DNA of 64,000 bases from the NCBI RefSeq assembly GCF_022965805.1, contig NC_133101.1:19191054-19255053 (forward strand), in the 5' to 3' direction. Below are positions 34,258 through 46,086 of the stretch, piece after piece (position 1 is the stretch's first letter; each line of letters begins with the position of its first letter). The DNA is from Primulina eburnea. Taxonomy: Eukaryota; Streptophyta; Magnoliopsida; Lamiales; Gesneriaceae. Position numbers and translations under genes: made by a program. A model generated the notes under the pieces. It was not told the origin of the DNA and made no database searches. It saw nothing but the letters and a program-made list of their open reading frames with translations.

Positions 34258-37200
34258 ATGGCTGGCCATTTTGGTGATGAGAGTAGTCAGGGGAGTGTAG
34301 GTCGTTGGGGTGACCAGGACGATCGTAGGCGTCATCGTGAACATCGTCATCGTCGGGATGGTCCTAGGCGTTTTGATATGCATCGTTTCATTCAGATGGG
34401 GCCTAAGCCTTTAGTCGGTGGTGAGACTCCCGATGATGCTGAGGATTGGATAGAGCGCATGGAGAGTTGTTTCCGTGCATTCCAGTGCACCGAAGAGCAG
34501 CAGATGGAGACCCTTGGTTTTCTTCTCGAGGGCCGTGCGCGCAAGTGGTGGCGATCGACTTCTGCGCCGATAGTCCAGTCTCAGGGTAGGGTGACTTGGG
34601 CCGATTTCCGTGCAGCTTTCATGCAGCTATATTTTCCTCCAGCCCTTCGCCAGGCAAAGACGATTGAACTTCTGAATCTTAAGCAGGGTAGTATGTCTGT
34701 TGATGCATATCAGCAGAAGTTCTTCGAGTTGTTACCCTTTGCTCCTCATATTAGTGGCAGTTCTGAGGCCAAGTATGACCATTTCCTTCAGGGTCTTAAC
34801 CAGGAGATCTTTGATCGAGTCACTGTCTGCGATAATCCTATTTCTTATGATGGGTTAGTGAACCGGTGTCGCCAGGCAGAGATCAGTCTTCAGCGGGGTA
34901 GGGCTATTCTTTCTTCTAGACCTCCGAGTACTTTGAGCCCTCGATCTCAGTCTTTCAAGAAATCTGGTTCTTCTTCTTCTGGATCTGGATCTCGGTCTAG
35001 CAGTGTTTTTCGCTTTGATAAGAAGAAGGTTTCTTGTGAGCATTGTGGAAAGAACCATCCATCGGAGCAGTGCCGATCAGCTGCGGGAGCTTGTTTCCAG
35101 TGCGGAGAGATGGGTCATCTTAAGAAGAATTGTCCTCAGTTGCGAGGTGGAGCAGGATCTGGTTCCGGATCTCAGACGACTGTTCAGCAGAGGAGGCAAG
35201 GACAGGCAATGGGTAGTTCAAATCTTCGACCTCGTGCCCAAGGTCAGGTATTTGCGCTGAACCAGGATCAGGCTGCAGATGAGACAGGGAGAGTCATAGC
35301 AGGTACTTTTTGTTTATGCGGTATTCCTGCTTTTGTTCTTATTGATACCGGAGCATCACATTCATTCATTTCTGCACGATTTGTTAAGCGTCATAAGTTA
35401 CCGTATGTCTCTCTAGACGTCATTCTTTCCGTTTCTACTCCGATGGGTCATTCGGTGTTAGCAAAGCGTCTAGTGATGGGTTGTCCTTTAGATTTTGAGG
35501 GTAACGAATTGACTGCGAATCTTATGATCCTAGAGATGGAAGATTTTGATTGTATTCTGGGTATAGACTTGTTGACTACCTACCGAGCTACTGTGGATTG
35601 TTACCAGAAGCTTGTTCAGTTTCGTACGACTGAGAGCTCTAGTTGGTTTTTCTATGGTGAGGGAGCGCGACCTCCGATGCCAGTGGTATCTGCTCTGAAA
35701 GCCTGTCGTGCTTTAGAGTCGGGCGGGGAAGGCTACCTCATCTATGCGATTGATTCATCCACAAGTAGTGTTGGTACAGAGGATATTCCAGTGGTTTGTG
35801 AGTTTCCTGATGTTTTCCCAGATGAGATTCCTGGTTTTCCTCCGATTAGAGAAGTGGAATTTGGCATTGAGTTAATGCCAGGGACTACACCGATTTCTCG
35901 TGCCCCCTATCGTCTTGCTCCGTCAGAGATGAGAGAATTGAAGCAGCAATTGCAGGATCTTCTTGATAAAGGTTTTATTCGCCCGAGTGTTTCACCTTGG
36001 GGAGCTCCAGTCTTGTTTGTTAAGAAAAAGGATGGATCGATGCGATTGTGTATTGATTATCGCCAGTTGAATCGTGTGACGATCAAAAACAAGTATCCAT
36101 TACCTCGTATTGATGACTTGTTCGATCAGCTTCAGGGTACCTCTGTTTACTCCAAGATTGACTTGCGTTCAGGGTTATCATCAGATGAGAGTCAGAGATG
36201 AGGATATTTCCAAGACTGCATTTCGTACTCGATATGGGCATTACGAGTTTCTAGTTATGCCATTCGGATTGACGAATGCACCAGCAGTTTTTATGGATCT
36301 GATGAACCGAGTCTTTCGGAATTTTCTAGATCAGTTTGTTGTGGTTTTCATCGATGATATCTTGATTTATTCTCATAGTGTGGAAGAGCATGTCCATCAC
36401 TTGAGGATGGTGTTGCAGATTCTTCGCGAGAAGCAATTGTATGCTAAGTTGAGTAAGTGTGAGTTCTGGATTGATCGTGTAGTATTCCTTGGTCATGTAA
36501 TTTCCGAGGAAGGAGTTTCTGTGGATCCTAGCAAGATTGAGGCAGTGCTGAATTGGTCACGTCCGACAACAGTGGCTGAGATCCGTAGTTTTCTAGGTCT
36601 GGCAGGGTATTATCGTCGCTTCATCGTGAATTTCTCTCAGGTAGCTAGACCATTGACGCAACTTACTCGGAAGGATGTTCCATTTGAGTGGTCATCTGAG
36701 TGCGAAGATAGTTTCAGAGAGCTTCGTCGACTTCTGACTTCTGCACCTGTTTTGGCGTTACCGTCAGGATCTGATGGTTTCAGTGTTTACACCGATGCCT
36801 CTTTTCAAGGCTTAGGGTGTGTGTTGATGCAGAATGGTCATGTGATCGCTTATGCTTCCAGACAGTTAAAGTCTCACGAGGAGAAGTACTCTATTCATGA
36901 TCTAGAGTTGGCAGCTATTGTGTTTGCGCTGAAGATCTGGCGTCATTATTTGTACGGTGTTCAGTTTGAAATCTTTACTGATCATAAGAGTCTGAAGTAT
37001 CTGTTCACTCAGGCTGAGTTGAACATGAGACAACGTCGTTGGATGGATCTCCTTAAAGATTATGACTGTGTGATCAAGTACCATCCAGGTTCTGCAAATC
37101 TCACAGCCGATGCTCTTAGTCGCAAGGTGAGAGCCTCTGCACTTCAGACCAGTGCTATGTCTAGTACTGTCCAGGATTGTTGTTCGTTGGGGTTTAAGTT

Positions 37201-38677
37201 CAAACATCGGAAAGGTATGGAGAGCATTCGTGTTGCTACCATTTTATCTGAGCCAACTTTGTTCACTCGGATTCGAGATGCTCAGATGTCTGATCTCAAG
37301 ACTCAGAGATTAGCTCGGTTAGTTGGTGGAGATAGTAATTTCCATTATCAGTCTAATGGTCTTCTGTGTTTGTCTAATCGGGTTGTAGTACCAGAGGATG
37401 ATACTTTGAGGGAAGAGATCATGTCTCAGGCTCATCGAAGCAAGTTGAGTGTTCATCCGGGAAGCAATAAGATGTATAGAGATTTGAGGACACGATTTTG
37501 GTGGAAAGGGATGAAGCGCAGCATCTATCAGTTTGTCTCCAAGTGTCTTGTTTGTCAGCAGGTTAAGGCAGAGCACCGTCGACCGGGAGGATTATTGTTG
37601 AACTTACCTATTCCTGAATGGAAGTGGGAGCATATTGCGATGGACTTCGTTACGCACTTGCCATTGTCTTCGAGGAACAGTGATGCTATTTGGGTTGTGG
37701 TGGATCGACTCACCAAGTCTGCTCATTTTCTGCCATATAACCGTGATTTCACTTTCGATCGTATGGCTCGATTGTATATTCAAGAGATTTTACGTTTGCA
37801 TGGAGTGCCAGTCAGTATTGTTAGTGACAGAGATCCTCGTTTTACCTCACGATTTTGGGGTAGTTTCCAGTCAGCACTAGGTACTTCACTAAGTTTGAGT
37901 ACGGCTTATCATCCAGAGACCGACGGTCAGACAGAGAGAACTATCCGTACACTTGAGGATATGTTGCGAGCTTGTGTTATGGATTTCGGAACCGCTTGGC
38001 AGGATCATTTGCCTTTGATTGAGTTCGCGTACAACAACAGCTATCATCGTAGTATTGGTATGGCACCATTTGAGGTGTTGTATGGGCGACGTTGTCGTAC
38101 TCCATTATTCTGGGACGAAGTTGGGGAACGACATGTTGAGGGACCGGAGTTAGTCCAGCAGGCTATTGATAAGGTTGCAGTAATCAAGAAACGGATTAAG
38201 ATTGCTCAGGATCGACAGGCTAGTTATGCGAACACCAAGCGTCGACCTCTTCAATTTCAGCCAGGTGAGAAAGTGTTTCTCCGAGTTTCGCCTTTTCGCA
38301 GGATTTTGAGATTTGGTCTCAAGGGTAAGCTGTCTCCGAGATTTATTGGTCCATTTGAAATATTGGAAAGCGTGGGAGATTTGGCTTACAGACTTGCATT
38401 GCCGCCGTACCTATCAAGTATTCATGATGTGTTCCACGTATCTTTACTGAGACGGTATGTAGCAGATGAATCTCACATTTTGCATCCCTCTGAAGTTCAA
38501 CTTGATTCGGATTTGTCTTACGTGGAACGACCAGTTCGAATTCTCGATCGTAAAGACAAGGTGTTGCGGAATAAGATCATTCCTCTTGTCTTAGTGCAGT
38601 GGCAGCGCAGAGGCACTGAAGAAGCCACTTGGGAACTCGAGAGTCGTATGCGGTCAGAGCATCCAGAGTTGTTCTAG
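34258..38677 (+). pseudogene. gag-pol: Element K gag-pol polyprotein, one frameshift in RT
   Basis: I place the start at the ATG at 34258 ([10 protein letters not shown]), because the earlier in-frame ATG at 34207 lies in leader-like sequence. The order is: capsid-like region ([18 protein letters not shown]); two zinc knuckles ([13 protein letters not shown] and [14 protein letters not shown], about residues 259-295); protease LIDTGASHS (about residue 361); RT with [16 protein letters not shown]. One extra T near 36175 then shifts the frame. In the next frame come [17 protein letters not shown], RNase H ([15 protein letters not shown]), the integrase zinc region (H...[11 protein letters not shown]), the core ([15 protein letters not shown]) and the chromodomain-like tail ending HPELF. 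Gag and protease run on in one frame with no intron, unlike A and B. Without the extra base the frame would be open throughout. Confidence 0.95.
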
Positions 38678-38781
38678 TTGTAGTATTTTCAGTTATGATT
38701 GTAATTTCAGTTGTACTATTCGGGTGTAATCCATTCTTAAGTTGAATGCATTGTTGTTCAGAATTGTCATTTTTCAGAGAC

Positions 38782-38818
38782 GATTTCGCGGACGAAATCC
38801 TTTTTAGGGGGGGAGAAT
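38782..38818 (+). other. Inverted repeat and polypurine tract of element K
   Basis: GATTTCGCGGACGAAATC is a K variant of the motif seen in A, B and C. It is followed by AGGGGGGGAGAA, which abuts the 3' LTR at 38819. Confidence 0.85.
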
Positions 38819-40155
38819 GTAGTATCCCGATGCCTAATTTGAGTTAATTATTGGATTAATTATATTTTGGTGAGATCGGAAGGACCGAACAAGGTTCGGA
38901 ACGTCCGAACAGGGTTCGGATCATCCGAACAGGATTCGGATCGTCCGAGCCAGGTGGCTGGACCCGTTTAAGGCATGCAGGGTTCGGATCGTCCGATCAG
39001 GGTTCGGATCGTCCGAGACAGGTGGCTGGACACGTAGAAGACATGCAGGGTTCGGATCGTCCGATTTGGGTTCGGAGCGTCCGAAGTGTACCGGATCGGA
39101 TCTTCCGAAGTGGATCGGATCGTCCGAACATTGGCTATAAATAGAGGCGCGAGGCTTCATTTGTGACTCGCCAATTCAGAGCGTTTTAGTCGTTTCCGTT
39201 TGGTTTCTAGTCTTTTTCCGAGGTTCAGGCGCTAGCGGGGAGCTACTGATCTTGTAGCGGAGCTGTGCTCTTGTTGGGAGCTAGCGGCATCAGTAGGCTG
39301 ACTGCGGACGCAGGAGTGAGTCTAGGGCCGGTTGTTAGGATCTGCTGGTTTGAGGTACGAAAGTACTATCCGAGATATCTTGGTCGAGTATACATTCTTA
39401 TATGTGTTGCATGATTGTTTGCTGCATTGATATATGTCATATGATGCATGCTATTATGTCACGTTTATTACTGTATGATACATTTCATCTTGAGCCGTAT
39501 CTCCTTCGAGATAGCCTTTATTGTTGAGCTGTATCTCTATCGAGATAAGCTATATCTTGTGGGGCCGCTCAGCCCTGTCTTGTGGACGCATGGACACCGA
39601 GAGTACACAGTGGCCGACGGGTCCGGAGGGCTTCGGTGATCCGGGACATTTTAGGTCCACGTCTGATCTTGTAGTGGATGCAGTGACCCAGAGGAGTACC
39701 GCGCGGCACTATCCACTTGGCGCCTCTAGACTGAGCATATTTGAGATCTTTTGTGACTCCTGTTTCTTGACTACCCTGGTATCATATCATAGCATGTGCA
39801 TTTCATATAGGCTTGTATACTCATGCTTTTGTACTGGGCGTTCTTATCGCTCACGTCCTCGGTTTTGTTTATCTTGGACACCCCATTCCCACGGGGCAGG
39901 CCTCAGGTTGGATGGCTCAGGAGGAGGAGGAGGAGGACGTTGAGTAGACGGTGGAGTTATTTCTTCTGTACTCTTTGTTTCGATTTGGTTGTACCGCATA
40001 CTTTTATTTTTAGTATTGAGTTATTCGGATTTTCGATTGGGTTGTATAACTATCAGTTTGTTGACCTTTTCCGCCATTATCTCTGATTGTAATTAATTAA
40101 GTTAATTGCATGCTTAAATCTTGATTAGTAGGTGATTCTGGAACGGGTCACTACA
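38819..40155 (+). repeat. 3' LTR of element K
   Basis: A 1337-bp copy of the 5' LTR with about a dozen differences. The motif array lies at about 38874-39130 and the TATA box at 39135-39143. It is followed by the TGTCG target duplication. Confidence 0.95.
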
Positions 40156-42268
40156 TGTCGTCTCCCCGATCTGTCAAAGAAGTACAGAAGCTGACCGTGA
40201 ATTTGGAGAAAATCAAGATTATGCAGTCAACTCAGTACTAATCAAGGAAGAAGGCTCTGATCAGAGGCTTGTCTATTATGTCAGTCATGCTTTGAGAGGT
40301 CCCGAGCTTCGGTACAGTGAAGTAGAGAAAATTGCCCTGGCTTTGGTTGTGATTGCCAGGAAGTTGCGACCATACTTCCTATCACATCAGATCATATTGC
40401 TCACTAATAGCCCTTTGGGGAGAATTATGACTCACTCAGAGGTAGACGGGCGGATGATCAAATGGACGGTGGAATTAGGGGAGTATGACATTGAATACAA
40501 ACCCCGAGTGGCCATCAAAGCATAAGCTTTATCAGATTTTTTATTCGAGATGCTCCAGCTCGATGAAGAGAAAGTATGGAGAGTATTTGTGGATGGGACG
40601 TCTAGCCTTGCTGGGTGTGGAGTAGGGGTTGTAATAATATCTCCCCTTGGACAAAAAGTTAAGCTGGCCCTGAGAATTGATGCCAGGGTAATTAACAATG
40701 AAGTCGAGAATGAGACTGTTCTGGCCGGCATCAGAGCTGCCCGGGAGGTGGGAGCTTCTCGGATTATCTTGTATTCTGATTCCCAGTTAATTACCCAGCA
40801 GATCAAAGGTGTGTATGAAGCTAAGGATGATAGGATGCACAAATATCTACAGCTCATCAAAACCCAATTAGAATTCTTTATGGATTGGGGTATTGAACAA
40901 ATACTCTGGGAGGAGAATAATGAAGCAGATGCTTTGACTAAAATGGCTGCTTTTGTATTAGAAGCCAGTACCCGGGAAGTGCAACATGTTTATCGTTTAA
41001 TTCTCTCCACAGATGAAGAAATATTACCAACTCCCGGGGATTTCTAGATGACATCCTTGATCAAATTCATTACAACAAATTAATCACCTGAAGACAAAGT
41101 CCGGGCTCAAAAAATCAAGAGACAAGCTCTCAGGTTTGTTCTCTTAAATAATGTCTTGTACAGGAGATCATTTCAGGGACCTTTATTAAAATGCTTATCT
41201 GAGGGAGAAGCGGATTGTGTCCTCCGGGAGATTCAAGAGGGGTGTTGTGCTGAGCATCTCGGAGGAATATCTTTGGCAGGGAAGACAATGCTTGCTAGAT
41301 TCTGGTGGCCAACTCTTAGCCAGGACTCTACTCGAATAGTCCGGGCTTGTGAGAATTTTCAATATCACTCAAATTTTCAACACAACCCGGCCACTCCTAT
41401 GAAGCCTATATGTTAATCTTGCCCCTTTGATCAATGAAGTATGGACATTGTGGGCCCTTTCCCAATTGCCCGGGCTCAGAAGAAGTTCTTACTGGTGGCT
41501 GTGGATTATTTTTCCAAATGGGTAGAAACTGAGCCATTGGCTAATATCACTGAACAAGAAGTTTTAATTTTTTTGTGGAAGAACATAGTATTCCGGTTTG
41601 TAGTACCCAGAAGATTGATCTCAGAAAATGGGAGACAATTCCAGGGAAGGGAGATTACATCCTGGTGCCGGGAAATGAAAATCACTCAGTCTTTTACTTC
41701 TATTGCCTACCCTCAAGCTAATGGCCAAACAGAAGTTGTTAATAGAATTATTGTACAAGCATTGAAAATCAGGCTACAAGGCAAAGGAAAAGACTGGGTG
41801 GAAGAATTACCCAGTGTTCTCTGGGCGTACAGAACTACTCCCCGAGCACCTAATCAAGAAACTCCTTTCAACTTGGTAAATGGTTATGAAGTACTCCTTC
41901 AAGTTGAAATTGGGCAAACTTCTTCTCGGGTAGAATCTTACCCGGATAACAATGAACAAAGCCGGGCTATGGAGTTGTACATGGTAGAAGAAAAGAGAGA
42001 TCGAGCGTTGATTCGAATGGAAGCATACCGGAGCCGGGTTATTAAATCATATAACAGAAAAGTCTGAATCCGATACTTCCAAGTAAGGGATCTAGTCATG
42101 AAGAAGGTCAATCCAGCTGGGGATGTTGGGAAGCTGGAAGCTCGGTGGGAAGGACATTACAAAATAACCCGGAAGGTCAGCTAAGGAACTTTTTATTTAG
42201 AAGATGTCCAAGGACATTCTCTCAAAACGCCTTGGAATGTTTTTCATTTAAAGAAATATTATGCTTGA
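40156..42268 (+). pseudogene. pol: Element J pol, right part: RNase H, second RNase H, integrase
   Basis: It resumes at SPRSVKEVQKLT. The next 21 bases (40197-40217) duplicate 32783-32803, and a segment of RT connection is missing. RNase H continues with YYVSHALRG and the IARKLRPYFLSHQI region. After a stop at about 40523 comes a second RNase H (WRVFVDGTSS, LYSDSQLITQQIKG, EADALTKMA), typical of the Tat lineage. Integrase fragments follow: a weak zinc region (41156-41416, with the usual CxxC altered), then MDIVGPFPIA, SENGRQF (the second catalytic Asp replaced by Glu), and YPQANGQTEVVNR. It ends at HLKKYYA (stop at 42268), with frame breaks on the way. Confidence 0.87.
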
Positions 42269-42383
42269 AAGGTGTAATTATTTGTTGAAGGATATTTAAT
42301 GAAAGATCTATTTTCTCAGAAGAAATTGTTGCGTATGGTTCTTATATTTTAACCGGGAGGAACAATGCCCCGAATAGTAGAAA

Positions 42384-42556
42384 GCCGAGGGCACAAACAC
42401 CCTGGCTCGGAGAACCACACCTCGATCAACAAAAGCCCAGGGCACAAACACCCTAGCTCGGGGAACAACACCTCGATCATCAAAAGCCCAGGGCGCAAAC
42501 ACCCTGACTCGAGGAACCACACCTCGATCATCAAAAGCCCAGGGCACTACATCCTG
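42384..42556 (+). repeat. 51-bp tandem repeats in the 3' untranslated region of element J
   Basis: There are a little more than three direct copies starting at 42384, 42435, 42486 and 42537. Each contains GGGCACAAACACCCT and CACCTCGATCA. The fourth copy is cut by the Copia LTR at 42557. The ORFs across the repeats on both strands are by-products of the 51-bp (17-codon) period. Confidence 0.85.
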
Positions 42557-43533
42557 TGTTGGAAACTAAGTTCCGGCGTTTGACAAAAAATGAACCAACT
42601 GATACGCGCAAGTATATTCAGCAACTGGACTTAACAAATGAAATCAGCTGATCAAATGTTATAAAGAAAAATGATCAATTGGAAACCGATCAGTTGATAT
42701 ATTCAGCCGTATGTTTTTAAGCTAAGCATCCTTCAACTGAACATGTCTCGGGAAAGAACATTCAATCGACAAAGAGACATAGCAGACTGCAACTGAATAT
42801 AAAACGCCGCACCTTAATCAATACAGCTTAGAATAACGCATTTCGGCTAAAGCAGTTAAGACGCCGCATTACAATAAATGAAGTAAACAATGCCCAATAA
42901 TGAAGTGGCAATCAACGGATACAAAGATTCAAATATATCTCAAGTTACCGTTAGAAGGAAAGCTTATAAATATGACAAAAGAACAGCTGAATAAAACAGG
43001 AGAGATCACTCTATTCAAAGCTTGCTGTCACTCTGCCAAAATCTTAGCTCACTCTTACTTGGTTTATTCGTAGCAGTCAAGGCTACAATTTGAGCTCACT
43101 AGCAATTTGTAATAATCGTTAAATTCAATAGTGCTAAGATCAATTACGCACTGAGAACATTTTGTAATACTAAGAGTTTCAGTTTTTGGCAGTGTTAAGT
43201 CCAAACTGAAGTGGGTCAGTACAAATCTTGTATTCGATCAAAGTCTTTTAGTGAAAATCTTATCCTTGAGATAGAAGGGGTGACGTAGGAGTAATTGAAA
43301 TCTCCAAACATCCAGAAACAATCCTTGCGTACTTTATTTCATTTTTGTATTCTATCTTTCAGTCAGTTATTTTCCGCAACTACTTTAGTTTAACTGATTG
43401 TCATTGACCAACAAGATTCCAGGAATCAGTTTGTCACCAAACTGAACTCAAAATTCGAAAAGATCAGTTTTATTGTGAGTGTTTATTCAACCCTCCCTTC
43501 TAAACACTCTTGATACGTTAATCGATCCTATCA
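42557..43533 (+). repeat. 5' LTR of element I
   Basis: It starts TGTTGGAAACTAAG and ends CGATCCTATCA before the PBS at 43536-43547 (TGGTATCAGAGC). A likely TATA box, TTATAAATATG, is at 42964. Its 3' part (ATAGAAGGGGTGACGTAGGAG at 43271) is shared with the LTR of element H. Confidence 0.82.
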
Positions 43534-43593
43534 AGTGGTATCAGAGCAGTTGAATCATGTTTTTGAATACTTTTGATCTATAAACTTGATAGC

Positions 43594-45132
43594 ATGACTT
43601 CATTCAACAAAATTCCTATGTTCTCCAGAGAAGATTTTGATGATTGGAAAATCAGAATGCAGGCTCATTTAGCTGCACAAGATGATGACATGTGGTATGT
43701 CATAACTGATGGACTCATAAAGATTCTAAAAACAAATACAGCAGTTGCCATAACAGAAGGGGCACCACAAAGAATAGAAAAGCCCAGAGATGAATGGACA
43801 ACTGAAGATAAAAGAAAAGCAAATCTTGATAATGTGGCTAAAGACATTCTGTACAAAACGCTGGACAAAGTAACCTTCAGCAAAATAAAGATGTGTAAGT
43901 CAGCCAAAGAAATTTGGGAAAAGCTGATCCAGCTATGTGAAAGAAATGATTAAACCAAAGAAAATAAACTTTCTGTTGCTGTTCAAAAGTTTGATAACAT
44001 CAAAATGAAAGCAGGAGAATCAATGCACGAGTATGATGAAAGAGTAAGCAGTATCATCAATGAATTAAATGCATTTGGAAAAGTGTATACCAACAAAGAG
44101 ATTGCACTGAAGGTAATGAGAGGTCTTCCCAAGGAATGGGATGTCAAGACCATGGCAATGAAGGAGTCCAAAGATCTGAACCAGATTGAACTTCATGATC
44201 TGTTTGCTGATTTAAAGGCTTATGAATTTGAGCTGCAGACCAGAGAAGGAGAACCATCTACCCCTGCAGCCACAACTGCTCTAGCTGCTGTTAGAACAGA
44301 ACCAATCAGTTCAGTCGATAAATCTGCTGATTAGTTGAGCAGTGATGCTATGTCATTGTTCATCAAAAAATTTGGAAAGTTCATGAGCAAGAATCAAGGA
44401 AACTTCCAGAAGCCATAACAAAGGAACAACTCCAAAGATGAATCAAATGCCTTCTACAACTGTGGCAAATCAGGTCACTTTATTGCTGATTGTCCCCAAC
44501 CCAAGAAGGACAGTCAAGGCTCAACTGATAGAAGAAATAAATCATATGAACACAAAAGAAGACCCAAGGAAGATAAGAAGTTCTTCAGAAAGAAACATGA
44601 GGTACTCTTAGCTGAAGAAAATAAATCTAAATGGGCAGAAACTGACAGTGAGGAGTCAGAACCAGAAAGCTCATGCAGTTCTAGTGATGATGAGGAAGTA
44701 AAGTGCTTGATGGCTAATGATGCAGAAGAAGAATCATCCAGCCAACAGGTATTTTATTTCAGCTCAACTGATTTCACACGAGAAGAACTCATTCTAACAC
44801 TGCATGACATGGTAAATGAGTATCAAAAGCTTGCATCATCATTTGAGAAAATCAGAGCAAAGCAAACTGATCCCACAGACAATAAAATCAAAACTGATGA
44901 ATCAGTTGATGGGTTGAGTCTAAAAAGGGAAATTGCTGAGTTAAAAGCAGATAGAAACAAAAATCAGTCATTAATCCAGAAGTTGATCCTTGAAAACTCA
45001 AAACAGACTGAGCTCATTCAGTCTTGGAACAAGTCATCTACTGCACTGAATGAGATGCATAATTCACAAAAATCAGTTTCTGATAAAACTGGTTTAGGGT
45101 TCAACACTCAAGGAGAAATGTATCCAAAGCTG
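43594..45132 (+). pseudogene. gag: Element I gag, broken
   Basis: The start is MTSFNKIPMFSREDFDDWK, matching the G gag start. The frame is stopped at 43951-43953, at 44332-44334 and near 44416, but all pieces are in one frame. The zinc knuckle reads NCGKSGHFIADC, with the first cysteine replaced by Phe (AFYNCG instead of ACFNCG). An acidic stretch (ESEPESSCSSSDDEEVKCL) and a Lys/Glu-rich coiled-coil-like region follow, as in G. Similarity ends at about 45132. Confidence 0.9.
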
Positions 45133-45329
45133 TGTGGGTGGACATCTTTAAGGATGGTCATATCTATCAGCTAATGCTTCGAAAGGAACTGAAGATCCTT
45201 AAGCGTATAGCTGATTCTCATAGCTTTGTCAAGATATCTACTGGACCTTTATCCACTTGGTTGAAAATGTGGATAATTGTTATAGAGGAAAAATATGATG
45301 ATGTAATCCGTACAAATGTTTATGGTTGA
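45133..45329 (+). pseudogene. Fragment of the antisense-type small Copia protein (C-terminal part)
   Basis: WVDIFKDGHIYQLMLRKEL, with KISTGPLSTWL further on, matches the C-terminal half of the small ORF at 57988-58395, which is antisense to G (DGIYLLMLLKELRTLKKVA, RTSTGELTTWL). The N-terminal half is missing, replaced by the gag of I. It is the second, partial member of this family in the inverted Copia fragment. Confidence 0.65.
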
Positions 45330-45606
45330 ATGAAATATTTATATGAGCTTAACTTTGTTTTTCTCTTTCCTGCAAATGATAAATCTCATCAGTTGTTATA
45401 TATGAATTGCGAACTTAAACTGACTAATGAAAGACTAACTTATATAAATTGACTATGAATTGAAATCGGTTAAGCATTAAGTAATAAATGAAAAACTGAT
45501 ATCAGTTGATAATGAACAACTGATAAATAAGAATCCTGGGTAAATGAGAAAAACGCTTCGGTTGACTTCAGACTCTTTAGTTTTTTCAACATTTAATGTC
45601 ATCTGT

Positions 45607-45619
45607 CTATAAATAAGAC
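45607..45619 (+). promoter_or_regulatory. TATA block of the small Copia gene at 45655
   Basis: CTATAAATAAGAC is identical in all 13 bases to the block upstream of the antisense gene of element G (58443-58431, minus). The distance from the first T of TATAAATA to the ATG is 47 bases in both. Confidence 0.65.
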
Positions 45620-45654
45620 GATAGAGATAAAATGTGAGACAATAACAGTTCAAT

Positions 45655-46086
45655 ATGTCGGATTCAAGTAATTCTGATGCATGCAGCAGTACGCATATTC
45701 AAGTTACTGAACAATTAAGTCCTTATTTAGAAGAGTTGAAGAAAACGATGGAGGAATATGTCTTGATGAAAGTGATGTCAACATGGTTCAAAATTCATGA
45801 TTTGCAGAGGATAAGTAGTAGTGGTGCTGCTCCTTCTCGTGCTCAAGCAGCAACAACAAGAAAATACATTGATCGTTTTGAAGTTAGGCATGTTACAGAC
45901 CTGGTTGATGACAAGGTTCTGTTACATGCAATGCTATGTAAGGAATGGCATGTGATTGAGAAGATTTCTACAACTGAATCATTTTCTAGAATTCGAATTT
46001 ATGAGTTGAATAATTGGATTACAGAATGGCAGGATTCAGTTGGTTCTAAGATATCTTCTGTAAGATGGAATCGATTTTATTCTTAA
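45655..46086 (+). CDS. Small Copia-borne protein (antisense to pol), intact ORF, unknown function
   Basis: This ORF of 143 residues runs opposite to the broken Copia pol next to it, tail to tail, as in element G. It is homologous to the 135-residue ORF at 57988-58395. Shared features are a TW.K motif in the N-terminal half, a KE...I..I segment, an E.F.R motif, two spaced tryptophans (NNWITEW against TTWLAFW) and the C-terminal RFY. Helical, charged and without signal peptide, it has no known domain that I recognise. The ORF has its own TATA block 47 bases upstream. Function unknown; a regulatory role on the parent element is only a guess. Confidence 0.6.
   Translation: MSDSSNSDACSSTHIQVTEQLSPYLEELKKTMEEYVLMKVMSTWFKIHDLQRISSSGAAPSRAQAATTRKYIDRFEVRHVTDLVDDKVLLHAMLCKEWHVIEKISTTESFSRIRIYELNNWITEWQDSVGSKISSVRWNRFYS

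Larger units (their letters stand above)
32822..40155 (+). mobile_element. Element K: recent, nearly intact Tekay-type chromovirus in the pol of element J
   Basis: K is a 7.3-kb element with LTRs of 1338 and 1337 bp that differ at about a dozen positions, an initiator-Met PBS, a gag-pol frame with one visible frameshift, a polypurine tract, and a perfect TGTCG target duplication. It is inserted inside the RT of J. It is clearly different from A and B in gag, protease junction and LTR. Confidence 0.97.
29274..42556 (+). mobile_element. Element J: degenerate Tat-lineage Ty3/Gypsy element, interrupted by element K
   Basis: The order is 5' LTR, Tat-type PBS, gag, protease, RT, first RNase H, a second (archaeal-type) RNase H, integrase, and a repeat-bearing 3' untranslated region cut by Copia element I at 42557. 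The second RNase H after the first is a hallmark of the Tat lineage. Many frameshifts and stops mark it as old. K occupies 32822-40155. No 3' LTR of J is seen in the window. Confidence 0.88.
42557..45132 (+). mobile_element. Element I: Ty1/Copia (SIRE-like), 5' LTR and gag only
   Basis: It comprises the LTR (42557-43533), PBS and a broken gag closely related to that of element G. At about 45133 the sequence switches to an inverted Copia fragment, so the pol of I is not present. Confidence 0.85.
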
